Of a stretch of 64,000 bases of DNA, positions 33,920 through 43,737 are shown piece by piece. The notes beneath the pieces are model-generated. The model saw only the letters and a list, made by a program, of their open reading frames with translations. It was not told where the DNA came from and searched no databases. The stretch is from NCBI RefSeq assembly GCF_010894455.1, contig NZ_JAAIXY010000003.1, forward strand, positions 558,001-622,000. The letters are read 5' to 3'. Position 1 is the stretch's first letter, and each line of letters starts with the position of its first letter. The position numbers were made by a program, and so were the translations under genes. The DNA comes from Myxococcus eversor (GTDB lineage Bacteria > Myxococcota > Myxococcia > Myxococcales > Myxococcaceae).

Positions 33920-35744
33920 GACCCCTCCGCTTCTACCCTTCCCCCACGGAGGACCGCCACCGCACCCCCGTCCATTGAACGCTGGCGCACGCCTCGTCAC
34001 ATTCGCGCTGGCCCTCGACGCGACGCCGGGACAGGCTGCCCCACACGTGGACGAGACGAGCCTCCCTGAACCCGATGCCCTGCGGTCCCTCTTGAAGACC
34101 GCCCTGGAACTGCCACCGCTCCAGCCACATGCGGCGCGGTTCGAGCGCCTCGTGGACGACTACGCGCGCGGCGTCGCGAGCAGGGACGCTCCCCTCGGTG
34201 TCGCGCTCGTAGGCGCCACCGGCGCGGGAAAGTCCACCCTCCTCAACGCCCTGGCCGGACAGTCCCTCTCCCGCGAAGGCGTGGACCGCCCCACCAGCAC
34301 CGCCGCCACCGTCTTCGCCCCCGAAGGCGCCGCGGCGGACACCCTCGCGCAGACGGGCGCCCGCGTGGCGCGGTACGTGCCAGGCCCCCAGGCCCTCTGG
34401 GGCGGACAGGTGTTCATCGACACCCCCGACCTCAACAGCGTGGCCACCACCCATCGCGACGTCGCTCGCGCCGCGCTGGAGCGCGCGGACGTGGCGCTCG
34501 TCGTCATGCATCGGGGCAGCGTGGCCGAGGCCACCCAGGTGGAGTTCCTCGCGGAGTTCGCCCGCCGCCGCGCGCTCGTCTTCATCCTCAACTTCGCGGA
34601 CGAGCTGTCGCCCGAGTCTCGCGAGACGCTCAAGGCCCAGGTGCGCCGCGTCGCCGCCGAGCAGTTCGGCCTCCCCGCCCAGGACGTGCCCGTCTTCGCC
34701 ATCAGCGCACTGGCCGCCAAGGAAGGCCGCGACGTGTCCGGCGAGTTCGGCCCGCTCCTCTTCCACCTGCGAGGACTCGCCACCCAGGCCATCGCCGCGC
34801 GCGTGCGCCGTGGCAATGCCATGGGCGCGCTCGACGAAGTGTCAGCGCGCGTGAAGGCCGCGCTCGACGAAACGGACGCACTGCTCGCGCGCACCCGCAC
34901 GGCCCTGGACTCCGGACTGGCGAAGGCGTCCGACGGCTTGCGCGAGGACTTCGACGCGCGGCTCCGACTCGCACACGGCCACCTGGCGGCGGAGGTGCGA
35001 CGACAGGCGGGAGGACGCTTCTGGGGCCCCGCCGCGTGGGGCCTTCGCTTCTCCGTGTGGGGCGCGAGCGGCCTGGGCGCGGCGGCGCTGGTGGGCCGAC
35101 GCAGCCTGCCCGCGGGACTCGCGGTGGCGGCGGCCTCCACGGTGGTGGACGCGGTGCGGGGACACACCCGCGCGCGCGCCGCCGAGAGCGCGGTGATTGA
35201 GCCCTTCGAGGACGACTTCGGCGTGGAGTCCGCCGCGCGCACGGCGTTGGCGGAAGCCCGCAGCATCGCGCGCGCCGGAGGCCTGGAGCCTTCGCTGCTC
35301 GGCGTGCCGGACGTGGAGACGATGTTGGAGGAGGTGCGCGCGGCGCGGGCCGCCGCGTGGCGCTACACGGCGACGACGGGCGTGGCGGAAGCAGTCGCGA
35401 GGTGGTGGCGCACCGCGCGCTGGCTGGTGCTGCCACTCATCAACCTGCCGCTGCTCGTGCTGCTGGGACACGTGGGCTACCGCGTGGTGCGCGCCTACGT
35501 GGAGGGCCCCTTGTTGCCGCTGGACTACTTCGTCAACGCGGGAGCCCTCTTCACGCTGCTCGCGGGCGCGGGCGCGATGCTGGCCTCAGCGAGTCTCGCT
35601 GGGGCCGCTCGCCGTGCTGGCGCTGGCGGGCGCACGCGCTTCGTCGAGGCCCTGGCCACCCTGGGCGGGCGGCTGGGAGAGGCCGTCGATGATGGCCTTC
35701 GCCCCGGGCGGGAGGCCGCGCGGCGCATCCTGGCGCTCCGGTGA
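33918..35744 (+). CDS. Second dynamin-like GTPase with C-terminal membrane helices
   Basis: The protein has 608 residues from ATG 33918, preceded by GAGGAAGAG; ATG 33903 is also in frame. The G1 motif is GATGAGKS (99-106), G3 is DTPDLNS, and FILNFADE occupies the position of G4. Hydrophobic segments appear in the middle (LPAGLAVAAAS) and near the end (WLVLPLINLPLLVLLGHVGY and AGALFTLLAGAGAMLASASL). This matches membrane-remodelling bacterial GTPases. The last 159 bases overlap the M23 peptidase gene in antisense. The gene at 8474 is a distant relative of similar layout. Confidence 0.8.
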   Translation: MTPPLLPFPHGGPPPHPRPLNAGARLVTFALALDATPGQAAPHVDETSLPEPDALRSLLKTALELPPLQPHAARFERLVDDYARGVASRDAPLGVALVGATGAGKSTLLNALAGQSLSREGVDRPTSTAATVFAPEGAAADTLAQTGARVARYVPGPQALWGGQVFIDTPDLNSVATTHRDVARAALERADVALVVMHRGSVAEATQVEFLAEFARRRALVFILNFADELSPESRETLKAQVRRVAAEQFGLPAQDVPVFAISALAAKEGRDVSGEFGPLLFHLRGLATQAIAARVRRGNAMGALDEVSARVKAALDETDALLARTRTALDSGLAKASDGLREDFDARLRLAHGHLAAEVRRQAGGRFWGPAAWGLRFSVWGASGLGAAALVGRRSLPAGLAVAAASTVVDAVRGHTRARAAESAVIEPFEDDFGVESAARTALAEARSIARAGGLEPSLLGVPDVETMLEEVRAARAAAWRYTATTGVAEAVARWWRTARWLVLPLINLPLLVLLGHVGYRVVRAYVEGPLLPLDYFVNAGALFTLLAGAGAMLASASLAGAARRAGAGGRTRFVEALATLGGRLGEAVDDGLRPGREAARRILALR

Positions 35745-36380
35745 GATGGACACCACCGGCTGGCCCGGCGTGTGCGCGCCCTCCGAAGCGGCCATGAGCG
35801 TGTCGCGACTGGAGTCACGGCAGATGGGCGCGGCCACGCGCGTCTCGCGCACCGGGTCTCCATAGCCAGCGATGCGCGCGGGCACGGACGGGTTGTTCCA
35901 ACCCTTGCCCACCTCACGCGCCACCTTGAAGTGCAGGTGCGCGCCGCACGCCCAACCCGTGGAGCCGGAGAAGCCGATGAGCTGCCCCTCCTTCACTGTC
36001 TCGCCGGGCTTCACCACCACGGCGTTGAAGTGCAGGTACTGCGTCTCCAGCCCGTCCCCATGCGAGAGGACGACGTAGTTGGCGTAGGGCGCGAACTTCT
36101 CGTCACACCCGCCCTTCGTGCTGTCACCCCGCGCCAGCCGCACCACACCTTCACGCGCGGCGACGATGGGCGTGCCTTCCGGCATCCGGAAGTCCCACGC
36201 ATACGTGTCGTTGTGTTGGTGACTGCCTGTGTCGTGCCCCTGGCTCACGGTGTGGATGCGTCCACACGCGAACGGGACGCCGACCTCGGGCATGTCGCCC
36301 AGAGGAGAGGCAATCGAGTTGGTAGCCGCTGGCGCCGTGGCCAGGAGGGAGCCGACAAGGAGAGCGGAGGAAAGGTTCAT
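35586..36380 (-). CDS. M23-family metallopeptidase (LytM-like), exported
   Basis: The protein has 264 residues from ATG 36378-36380 and a signal peptide (VGSLLATAPA). The M23 core is at about 40-190: first zinc ligands in QHNDTYAWDF, the strand NYVVLSHGDGLETQYLHF, and the final pair in CGAHLHFKVA. Members cleave peptidoglycan cross-bridges or act as septal regulators. A disordered Pro/Ser/Gly-rich tail follows the domain and is encoded by DNA that also codes, on the other strand, for the end of the GTPase. No good ribosome site was seen upstream of the start. Confidence 0.85.
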   Translation of the reverse strand: MNLSSALLVGSLLATAPAATNSIASPLGDMPEVGVPFACGRIHTVSQGHDTGSHQHNDTYAWDFRMPEGTPIVAAREGVVRLARGDSTKGGCDEKFAPYANYVVLSHGDGLETQYLHFNAVVVKPGETVKEGQLIGFSGSTGWACGAHLHFKVAREVGKGWNNPSVPARIAGYGDPVRETRVAAPICRDSSRDTLMAASEGAHTPGQPVVSISPERQDAPRGLPPGAKAIIDGLSQPPAQGGQGLDEARAPASASTASGPSETR

Positions 36381-36723
36381 ATCGGGCCGGCGGACAACGG
36401 AGACAAGTAGCGGGGGTATTTCCCTGCGCAATTATCTCGCGGTCTCAAGGCCTATCACCAGGGACCCCATGGCCCGTCCGCTCGTCCGTGGGGCCTGGAG
36501 CCCTCGCTGTCGAGCGGGCGAATCGCCTTCAGCGAACGGGCCCCTGTCTCCTCGCCCGCTCGCCGGCCCACCGCGAAAGTGCCCAGGCGAGCCTCATCAG
36601 GACGGAGTGGCCCTCGTGTCTCACCTGTGCCTCCGAGGGTGGCACCGTGGATCACCCCTGCTCACCAGCGGCCGCCACATAGTGACTGGTCACTCACTAA
36701 CATCGGCGTTATGCTTCTCCCAG
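36381..36723. other. Intergenic region upstream of the TetR gene
   Basis: No gene was recognised here. It must hold the promoters of the divergent M23 and TetR genes. Apart from the dyad at 36681-36694, no structured element stood out. Confidence 0.5.
36681..36694. promoter_or_regulatory. TetR-type operator candidate
   Basis: AGTGAC and GTCACT are perfect 6-base arms around a TG centre, followed by a further CACT half. The site ends 30 bases before the TetR start, typical of autoregulation. Confidence 0.5.
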
Positions 36724-37398
36724 ATGGCCGTGAAGAGCGCATCCCCCATTGAAGGGCCACCCCGCCCTCCCCGCCGCACGCAGCAGGAGCGCCGCGAGAC
36801 GACGCGCCGCAAGCTGTTGGACGCCACCATCGCCACGTTGGTGGACCTGGGACACGCGCGCCTGACGACGGTGGAGGTCGCGAAGCGAGCGGGCGTGTCG
36901 CAGGGCGCGCTCTTCACGCACTTCGACACGAAGGAGGAGCTGCTCGCCGCGGCGGTGGAGCACCTCTTCCCGCGCATCATCCAGGACTACCTGGCGGGAG
37001 TCGGCGCGAGGCCGTCGAGCAAGGACCGCATCGCCTCCGCGGTGGACATGTTGTGGGCCGCGTACCAGCGGCCGGAGCTTCAAGCCGCCATCGAGCTGTA
37101 TGTGGCCGCGCGCACGGACACGGGGCTCCAGGTGGCGCTGGCCGCGGTGGATGGGCCCCACCGGGAGAACCTGCACCGGGTGGCGCGTGAGCTGTTCCCC
37201 GAGGCGGCGACCGCCTACCCGGAGTTCGACTCCGTGGTGGAGCTGGCGCTGGACGCCGTGCAGGGCGCGGCCGTCGGAGGAAGCGCGAGGCCGGATGACC
37301 CGGCCCACCGCCGCATGCTGGATGCCCTCACCCGCTTCATGCGCAGTGCCTTCTCTCCATCCGCGACTCGTCGCCCGCGCCAACGTCACCGCTCCTGA
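36724..37398 (+). CDS. TetR-family transcriptional regulator
   Basis: The protein has 224 residues from ATG 36724. The DNA-binding helix-turn-helix is at about residues 25-70: RRKLLDATIATLVDLGHARL followed by VAKRAGVSQGALFTHFDTKE, a standard TetR pattern. The C-terminal 150 residues form the ligand-binding helical domain, which does not identify the inducer. The next gene, a sterol-desaturase-type hydroxylase, starts 21 bases downstream on the same strand, so the two are likely co-transcribed and the regulator probably controls membrane-lipid modification. Confidence 0.88.
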   Translation: MAVKSASPIEGPPRPPRRTQQERRETTRRKLLDATIATLVDLGHARLTTVEVAKRAGVSQGALFTHFDTKEELLAAAVEHLFPRIIQDYLAGVGARPSSKDRIASAVDMLWAAYQRPELQAAIELYVAARTDTGLQVALAAVDGPHRENLHRVARELFPEAATAYPEFDSVVELALDAVQGAAVGGSARPDDPAHRRMLDALTRFMRSAFSPSATRRPRQRHRS

Positions 37399-37419
37399 GT
37401 CTCACGAAGGAGGTGTCCC

Positions 37420-38319
<900 letters not shown>

Positions 38320-38340
38320 GGTGAAGCCCCGCCAGGGGTG

Positions 38341-38366
38341 CCCCTGACTCCCTGGGGAGTGAGGGG
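38341..38366 (+). terminator. Terminator hairpin after the hydroxylase gene
   Basis: CCCCT-G-ACTCCC pairs with GGGAGT-G-AGGGG around a TG turn, leaving one G-G mismatch in the stem. It begins 22 bases after the stop. No T run follows. Confidence 0.6.
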
Positions 38367-38499
38367 TGTTGAGCACTGCGCCCTCTCCGGGTGTCGAGTC
38401 CTCGCGCCGCACGCGTGTTCGGCTTCCCTCACGCGAGCGGAGGCGCTAAGCCAGCCGCCTGTTTTTTCGCGCGAGCAACCCCAAGGAGGAGGACGAGTC

Positions 38500-40089
38500 A
38501 TGACCGAGCGTGAGCTGTGGGAGCGGTACCAGCGGTATCTGAGTGTCGTCCCGTCGCTGGGGTTCTCCCTCGACGTCTCGCGCATGGGCTTCGCCGCGGA
38601 CTTCCTGGAGCGGATGCAGCCGCGCCTGGAGGAGGCCTTCACCCGGATGGAGGCGCTGGAGAAGGGCGCCATCGCCAACCCGGATGAGAACCGCCGCGTG
38701 GGCCACTACTGGCTGCGCGCGCCCGAGCTGGCCCCGGAGCCGGCGCTGGCCAAGGACATCACCGACACCGTGGCCGCCGTGCACGCCTTCGCGCGCGACG
38801 TGCACGAGGGGAAGCTGAAGCCGCAGAAGGCATCGCGCTTCACCCACCTGCTCCTGGTGGGCATCGGCGGCTCGGCGCTCGGGCCGCAGTTGGTGGCGGA
38901 CGCGCTGACGTCGCGGGACGACAAGCTGACCGTGTCCTTCTTCGACAACACGGACCCGGATGGAATGGACCGGGCGCTCGCGCAGCTCGGGGCCCGACTG
39001 GCCGAGACGCTGACGGTGGTCATCAGCAAGTCCGGCGGCACGAAGGAGACGCGCAACGGCATGCTGGAGGCCGAGCGCGCCTATGTGGAGCAGGGGCTCA
39101 CCTTCAGCAAGCACGCGGTGGCCGTCACGGGCGCGGGCAGTGAGCTGGACGCGCACGCGAAGAAGCAGGGCTGGCTGCGCACCTTCCCGATGTGGGACTG
39201 GGTTGGCGGACGCACGTCGGTGATGTCGGCGGTGGGCCTGTTGCCCGCGCGGCTCCAGGGCCTGGACATCGACGCGATGCTGGCGGGCGCCCGGGAGATG
39301 GACGTGGCGACGCGGCAGCGGGACGCGGTGAAGAACCCGGCGGCGCTGCTCGCGCTGATGTGGTTCCACGCGGGCGACGGCAAGGGCCTGAAGGACATGG
39401 TCATCCTGCCGTACAAGGACCGCCTGCTCCTGATGTCGCGCTACCTCCAGCAGCTCGTCATGGAGTCGCTGGGCAAGGAGAAGGACCTGGACGGCAAGGT
39501 GGTGAACCAGGGCATCGCCGTCTACGGGAACAAGGGCTCCACGGACCAGCACGCGTACGTGCAGCAGCTCCGCGAGGGCGTGCCGAACTTCTTCGCCACC
39601 TTCATCGAGGTGCTGAAGGACCGCGACGGCGAGTCCATGGAGGTGGAGCGCGGAATCACGAGTGGGGACTACCTGCTTGGCTTCCTCTTGGGCACGCGCC
39701 GCGCGCTGTTCGAGAAGGGCCGCGAGTCCCTCACCCTCACCGTCCCGGACGTGAGCCCGCGCACGGTGGGCGCGCTGATTGCCCTCTATGAGCGCGCGGT
39801 GGGCCTGTACGCGAGCCTCGTGCACATCAACGCGTACCACCAGCCGGGCGTGGAGGCGGGCAAGAAGGCGGCCACGAGCGTGCTGGACATCCAGAAGAAG
39901 CTCACGGCGCGGCTCCTGGATGCGCGGGCCTCGGCACGCACGGCCGAGCAGCTCGCCAACGACATCGGCCAGCCCGACGAGGTGGAGACGGTGTTCAAGG
40001 TGCTGGAGCACCTGGCCGCCAACCCGGGGCGCGGCGTGCAGCGCTCGGGTGGCGCGAGCCCCTTGGAGGCTCGCTTCCAGGTGAAGTGA
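38500..40089 (+). CDS. pgi: Glucose-6-phosphate isomerase
   Basis: The protein has 529 residues from ATG 38500, preceded by AAGGAGGAGG. It interconverts glucose-6-phosphate and fructose-6-phosphate in glycolysis. Family signatures are [19 protein letters not shown] (substrate phosphate loop) and [20 protein letters not shown], with the later segment [20 protein letters not shown] that supplies catalytic His/Gln, and the terminal [14 protein letters not shown] and [14 protein letters not shown]. The length fits the bacterial short form. It stands alone, with terminator-like hairpins on both sides. Confidence 0.95.
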   Translation: MTERELWERYQRYLSVVPSLGFSLDVSRMGFAADFLERMQPRLEEAFTRMEALEKGAIANPDENRRVGHYWLRAPELAPEPALAKDITDTVAAVHAFARDVHEGKLKPQKASRFTHLLLVGIGGSALGPQLVADALTSRDDKLTVSFFDNTDPDGMDRALAQLGARLAETLTVVISKSGGTKETRNGMLEAERAYVEQGLTFSKHAVAVTGAGSELDAHAKKQGWLRTFPMWDWVGGRTSVMSAVGLLPARLQGLDIDAMLAGAREMDVATRQRDAVKNPAALLALMWFHAGDGKGLKDMVILPYKDRLLLMSRYLQQLVMESLGKEKDLDGKVVNQGIAVYGNKGSTDQHAYVQQLREGVPNFFATFIEVLKDRDGESMEVERGITSGDYLLGFLLGTRRALFEKGRESLTLTVPDVSPRTVGALIALYERAVGLYASLVHINAYHQPGVEAGKKAATSVLDIQKKLTARLLDARASARTAEQLANDIGQPDEVETVFKVLEHLAANPGRGVQRSGGASPLEARFQVK

Positions 40090-40105
40090 GCCTCACCGCG
40101 GCCGG

Positions 40106-40129
40106 GCCCGGCGTGATTCAGCGCCGGGC
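40106..40129 (+). terminator. Terminator hairpin after pgi
   Basis: GCCCGGCG (40106-40113) and CGCCGGGC (40122-40129) are perfect 8-base arms around an 8-base loop, 17 bases after the pgi stop. Confidence 0.6.
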
Positions 40130-40143
40130 TCTCGCGTATCGCT

Positions 40144-40248
40144 TCAGCCCACGCACCAGAGGCGACGTGCCTCCTCGGCGATGAGGTCCGGGTACTCCTC
40201 GGGGAAGAAGAGCTTCGCTCGGGGCCGCGCGCGGGTGAAGCGGCTCAT
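40144..40248 (-). CDS. Small 34-residue ORF coupled to the LysR gene
   Basis: The frame starts with ATG inside the LysR stop (ATGA overlap) and ends at 40144. It encodes a basic N-terminus and a tail with FFPEEYPDLIAEEARRLW. No family was recognised. The precise coupling is the main support; it could instead be a remnant of a longer gene. Confidence 0.3.
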   Translation of the reverse strand: MSRFTRARPRAKLFFPEEYPDLIAEEARRLWCVG

Positions 40249-41147
40249 CGCGACGCCGCCTCCGTCCCGGCGAGCCCCGCCTTCTCCCTCCGACACAGGT
40301 CCGCCACCCAGTCCGAAGCCGCGCGCACACGCGGGCTGCGCTGCAAGTCCTTGTGGAACGTCAGCCACAAGGGCCGCTTCGCCACGACTCCCGCGCCCAC
40401 CCGCGTCAACCGAGGGTCTCTCCCTCCCGAGAGACACGGCAGCAGCGCGACGCCCAGACTCGCCGCCGCCGCTTCCCGCAGCACCGCGGTGCTGTTGCTC
40501 TGGAGCAGTCTCCGCCCGCCCGCCGTCAGGCGCTTCAGCTCCGCGGACTCCTCCCCGGACGTGAGGGCCGTGCGGTAGACGAGCACCGTGTGCTCGCGGA
40601 AGTCCCCCGGCCGGGGAGCACCCCGACGACGCAGGTAGCCGCGCGCGGCGTACAAGGCAAAGGCAATCTCGCCGACCTTGCGCACCACCAGCGCATCGCC
40701 TTGGGGCGGCGTCAACCGCAGCGCCAGGTCCGCGTCACCGCGCTGGAGGTCCACCACGTCCGTGCCCACCACCAGCTCCAGGTTCAGCCCGGGGTGGCGC
40801 GTGTGCAGCTCGCCCAGGTGCGCGGCGAGCAGGGCCTGCGCCAGGTACTCCGTGGCCGCGAGGCGGACAGTGCCCTCCGCCTTCGTCTCTCCGGAGACGG
40901 AGTCATGGAGCAACCGGAGCGAGTCCTCCATCTCCCGCGCCCGCGCCACCACCGCCTCGGCCTCCTCGGTGAGACCCAACGTGCGCGAGCCTCGCAGCAC
41001 CAGCCGCGTGCCCAACGCCTTCTCCAGCGCCGACAGCCGCCGGCCCACCGTGGTCGCATCCACCCGCAGCTCACGGGCCGCCCCGGCGAGCGAGCCCTGG
41101 CGTGCCACGGAGAGGAGGTAGCGCAGGTCGTCCCATCGCATATCCAT
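40245..41147 (-). CDS. LysR-family transcriptional regulator
   Basis: The protein has 300 residues. The winged helix is at the N-terminus: LRYLLSVARQGSLAGAAREL, VDATTVGRRLSALEKALG, then TRLVLRG and the linker helix. The C-terminal co-inducer domain begins about residue 90. It is divergent from an alpha/beta hydrolase gene, separated by 111 bases, and a dyad at 41159-41175 lies just upstream of its start. The usual LysR arrangement suggests it regulates the hydrolase and itself. The effector is unknown. Confidence 0.88.
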   Translation of the reverse strand: MDMRWDDLRYLLSVARQGSLAGAARELRVDATTVGRRLSALEKALGTRLVLRGSRTLGLTEEAEAVVARAREMEDSLRLLHDSVSGETKAEGTVRLAATEYLAQALLAAHLGELHTRHPGLNLELVVGTDVVDLQRGDADLALRLTPPQGDALVVRKVGEIAFALYAARGYLRRRGAPRPGDFREHTVLVYRTALTSGEESAELKRLTAGGRRLLQSNSTAVLREAAAASLGVALLPCLSGGRDPRLTRVGAGVVAKRPLWLTFHKDLQRSPRVRAASDWVADLCRREKAGLAGTEAASR

Positions 41148-41158
41148 GCCTGCAATGG

Positions 41159-41175
41159 TGCAGCAAAGCCCTGCA
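41159..41175. promoter_or_regulatory. LysR-type dyad candidate
   Basis: TGCAG and CTGCA are perfect arms around a 7-base spacer, 11 bases upstream of the LysR start, within the divergent intergenic region. Confidence 0.4.
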
Positions 41176-41258
41176 TTCCCGCAGCACTTCCGGCGCTATC
41201 TCGGAGCCTGGAAGCGGCGGCACTCTTGGCGGCCCCGCGCGAACGACAGGAGAACGCG

Positions 41259-42233
41259 ATGTCCATGTCTCATGCGACGGCGCTGGAGCAAGACACGGTC
41301 CCCTCGGTGCGGAGCATCCCGCAGGAGGACAGGTTGACGGCGGCCACCCAGGCTTCGAGCCCGGGCGTCCCCTTTCGACTCAAGGCCCAGGACGGCTACA
41401 CGCTGTCCGCCACCCTCTTCCCGCACGAAGGAGCGGAGGTCGGCGCGGTGGTGCTCGTCGTGGGCGCCACGGGAGCGAAGCAGCGGTACTACTCGCGCTT
41501 CGCGGCCTTCCTCGCGCGCCGGGGCTTTCCCACCGTCACCTTCGACTACCGAGGCATCGGTGGCTCGCGCCCGGACTCCTTCGAGGGCTTCGGCGCGCAC
41601 ATGGAGGACTGGGGGAGCCAGGACCTCGCGGGCGCCATCGCCACGATGCGAGAGCGCTTCCCGGGCCGCCGCCTGCTGATGGTGGGCCACAGCGTGGGCG
41701 GCCAGTTGCTCGGGCTGGCGGAGAACGCGCGCGAGGTGTCAGCGCTGCTGAGCGTGGCTGCGGGCTCCGGCTACTACAAGCTGTTTCCCCAGCGGCTGCG
41801 CATGGCGCTCAACTGGCGCGTGTTCACCCCCGTGTTGATTCGGGCCTTCGGCAAGCTGCCGGGGTGGGCGGGAACGGCGGAGGACCTGCCGGCGGGCGTG
41901 GCCGAGCAGTGGGCGCGCTGGTGCCTGTCTCCGAACTACCTGCTCAGCGAGGGCGGTGAGTCGCGCCGCGAGGCCTTCGCGTCGCTGTACCTGCCGCTGC
42001 GGGCCTACAGCTTCGCGGATGACCCCATCGCCTCGAAGGCCGCCGTGGAGCACCTGCTGTCGTTCTACGCGGACGCGCTGGTGGAGCACCGCCGGGTGAC
42101 GCCCCAGCAGGTGGGCCAGCCCATCGGCCACTTCGGTTTCTTCCGCGAGAGCTTCCGCGACACGCTGTGGGAAGACGCCGTCGAGTGGCTCGCCATCCAG
42201 GCGCTCACCCCGCGCCCCGCCAACCCTCGGTAA
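41259..42233 (+). CDS. Alpha/beta hydrolase
   Basis: The protein has 324 residues from ATG 41259 with AGGAG upstream. An alpha/beta hydrolase core is evident: a glycine-rich oxyanion region (VVLVVGATGAKQRYYSRFAAF), the strand VTFDYRGIGGS, and the nucleophile elbow GHSVG with its serine at about residue 146. A C-terminal GHFGFF offers the catalytic histidine. No signal peptide was found. Esterase or thioesterase-like activity is inferred. It is divergent from the LysR gene, its likely regulator. Confidence 0.85.
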   Translation: MSMSHATALEQDTVPSVRSIPQEDRLTAATQASSPGVPFRLKAQDGYTLSATLFPHEGAEVGAVVLVVGATGAKQRYYSRFAAFLARRGFPTVTFDYRGIGGSRPDSFEGFGAHMEDWGSQDLAGAIATMRERFPGRRLLMVGHSVGGQLLGLAENAREVSALLSVAAGSGYYKLFPQRLRMALNWRVFTPVLIRAFGKLPGWAGTAEDLPAGVAEQWARWCLSPNYLLSEGGESRREAFASLYLPLRAYSFADDPIASKAAVEHLLSFYADALVEHRRVTPQQVGQPIGHFGFFRESFRDTLWEDAVEWLAIQALTPRPANPR

Positions 42234-42305
42234 CCGTGTAGGCCATCCATCAGGTGTCCCACGGACGGCGGTCGCGCCCGGCTCACCTGAAGTAGAACCG
42301 GCGCC

Positions 42306-43076
42306 ATGGAACTGGAGCTCAGAGGCAAGGCGGCCCTCGTCACCGGCAGCAGTCGGGGCATCGGACGGGCCACGGTGGCGGCGCTGGCCCGTGAGGGTGC
42401 ACGGGTGTGTCTCAGCGCGCGGGGCGCGGAGACCCTGGAGACCGCCGCGAAGGAGCTGCGCGCGGCGGGCGCGGACGTGGCCACCGTCGTCGCGGACGTG
42501 GCCACCCAGGCTGGCGCCGTGGCGGCGGTGGATGCGGCGGTGCGCGCGTTCGGCACGCTCGACATCCTGGTGAACAACGTGGGCGGCAGCGGCGGCGCGG
42601 GCTCGTTCGACGCGGCCACGGTGGAGCAGTGGAGCGCGGTGATGGACCGCAACCTGATGTCCGCCGTGTGGTGCAGCCAGCGCGCGGTGGAGGTCATGCG
42701 CGCGAAGGGCGGTGGCACCATCATCCACATCAACTCCATCTACGGCCGCGAGTACGCCGCCAGCGCGCCCTACACCACGGCGAAGGCGGGCCTCACCGCG
42801 CTCACCAAGGAGATGGCGGTGGACCTCGCGCGCCACCGCATCCGCGTCAACGGCGTGGCGCCCGGCTCCATCCTCTTCCCCGGGGGGAGCTGGGACAAAC
42901 GCCAGAAGGCGGACCCGGACAAGGTCGCGAAGATGGTGAAGGACGAGCTGCCCTGGGGTCGCTTCGGCTCGCCCGAAGAGGTGGCGGACGTGGTGGCCTT
43001 CCTCTGCTCGGAGCGCGCCCGCTGGGTGACGGGGGCCACGCTCCCCGTGGACGGCGGACAGGGCCGCGCCTTCTGA
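42306..43076 (+). CDS. Short-chain dehydrogenase/reductase (FabG-like)
   Basis: The protein has 256 residues. The cofactor motif is TGSSRGIG at residues 14-21; NNVGG and the catalytic Ser-Tyr-Lys set (HINSIYG and YTTAKAG) are intact, and the terminal DGG of the family is present (LPVDGGQ). It should be an active NAD(P)H-dependent oxidoreductase of the FabG type. The substrate is not deducible. It is separate from the alpha/beta hydrolase by 72 bases. Confidence 0.9.
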   Translation: MELELRGKAALVTGSSRGIGRATVAALAREGARVCLSARGAETLETAAKELRAAGADVATVVADVATQAGAVAAVDAAVRAFGTLDILVNNVGGSGGAGSFDAATVEQWSAVMDRNLMSAVWCSQRAVEVMRAKGGGTIIHINSIYGREYAASAPYTTAKAGLTALTKEMAVDLARHRIRVNGVAPGSILFPGGSWDKRQKADPDKVAKMVKDELPWGRFGSPEEVADVVAFLCSERARWVTGATLPVDGGQGRAF

Positions 43077-43131
43077 ACGGCCCCCTGGGTCCGGGCTCCT
43101 CCACGGGCTGGCGCCAGCCGGACGCCATGCT

Positions 43132-43671
43132 ATGGAGGGCCCTCCCCTGGGGTCTGATTTGCTGAAGCTCTACAAGAAGGAAGGCGACAGCCTCCGTTTC
43201 TGGGAGGTCTGGGTGCATGAGGGCGTGCTCACCACGCACTGGGGCACCGTGGGCGAAGTGGGCGAACAGAAGGACACGCCCCTCCCTCCGGAAGAGGACC
43301 CCGACTTCGCCATCGCCGACGCCGCCGGCCCGCTCATCGAACAGGACTACGACGAGCCCGAGCCCGACGCGATGGCCACGCTCATCGTCCAGTACCCCAT
43401 CGAGGGCAAGGGCACCGGCCATGACGTGGAGAAGCGCGTCGCCGTCGAGGAACTGCTCACCGACGCGCTCGGCTGGACGGGCAACGGCGAAGTGGAGGGC
43501 GGCGAGCTGCGCGACGGCCACCTGCGCGTCCACTGCCAGGTGATGCACGCCGAGGCCGCCGTCCGCACCGTGCTTCAGGCCCTCGACTCCGAGGACCTCG
43601 TCGATGACGTCAGCGTGCTCGTGGCCAATGGCGACGAAGAGCCTCGCCTCATCTGGCCCACGACGCCCTGA
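43132..43671 (+). CDS. WGR-domain-like protein
   Basis: The protein has 179 residues from ATG 43132 (TTG 43159 is also possible). The N-terminal segment SLRFWEVWVHEGVLTTHWGT followed by VGEVGE resembles the WGR domain, named for its Trp-Gly-Arg core; here it is WGT. The C-terminal part (DVEKRVAVEELLTDALGWTG) is a ferredoxin-like alpha/beta domain. WGR domains occur in PARPs and MolR regulators, where they bind nucleic acid. The function here is unknown. A terminator with a T tail follows. Confidence 0.65.
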   Translation: MEGPPLGSDLLKLYKKEGDSLRFWEVWVHEGVLTTHWGTVGEVGEQKDTPLPPEEDPDFAIADAAGPLIEQDYDEPEPDAMATLIVQYPIEGKGTGHDVEKRVAVEELLTDALGWTGNGEVEGGELRDGHLRVHCQVMHAEAAVRTVLQALDSEDLVDDVSVLVANGDEEPRLIWPTTP

Positions 43672-43688
43672 GCGCCACGTCGCACGAG

Positions 43689-43723
43689 GGACAGCTCCGG
43701 AGCAAAGGAGCCGTCCCCCTTTT
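43689..43723 (+). terminator. Intrinsic terminator after the WGR-like gene
   Basis: GGACAGCTCC (43689-43698) pairs with GGAGCCGTCC (43707-43716), one mismatch, followed by CCCTTTT at 43717-43723. Confidence 0.7.
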
Positions 43724-43737
43724 CATCGAGAGAGACT

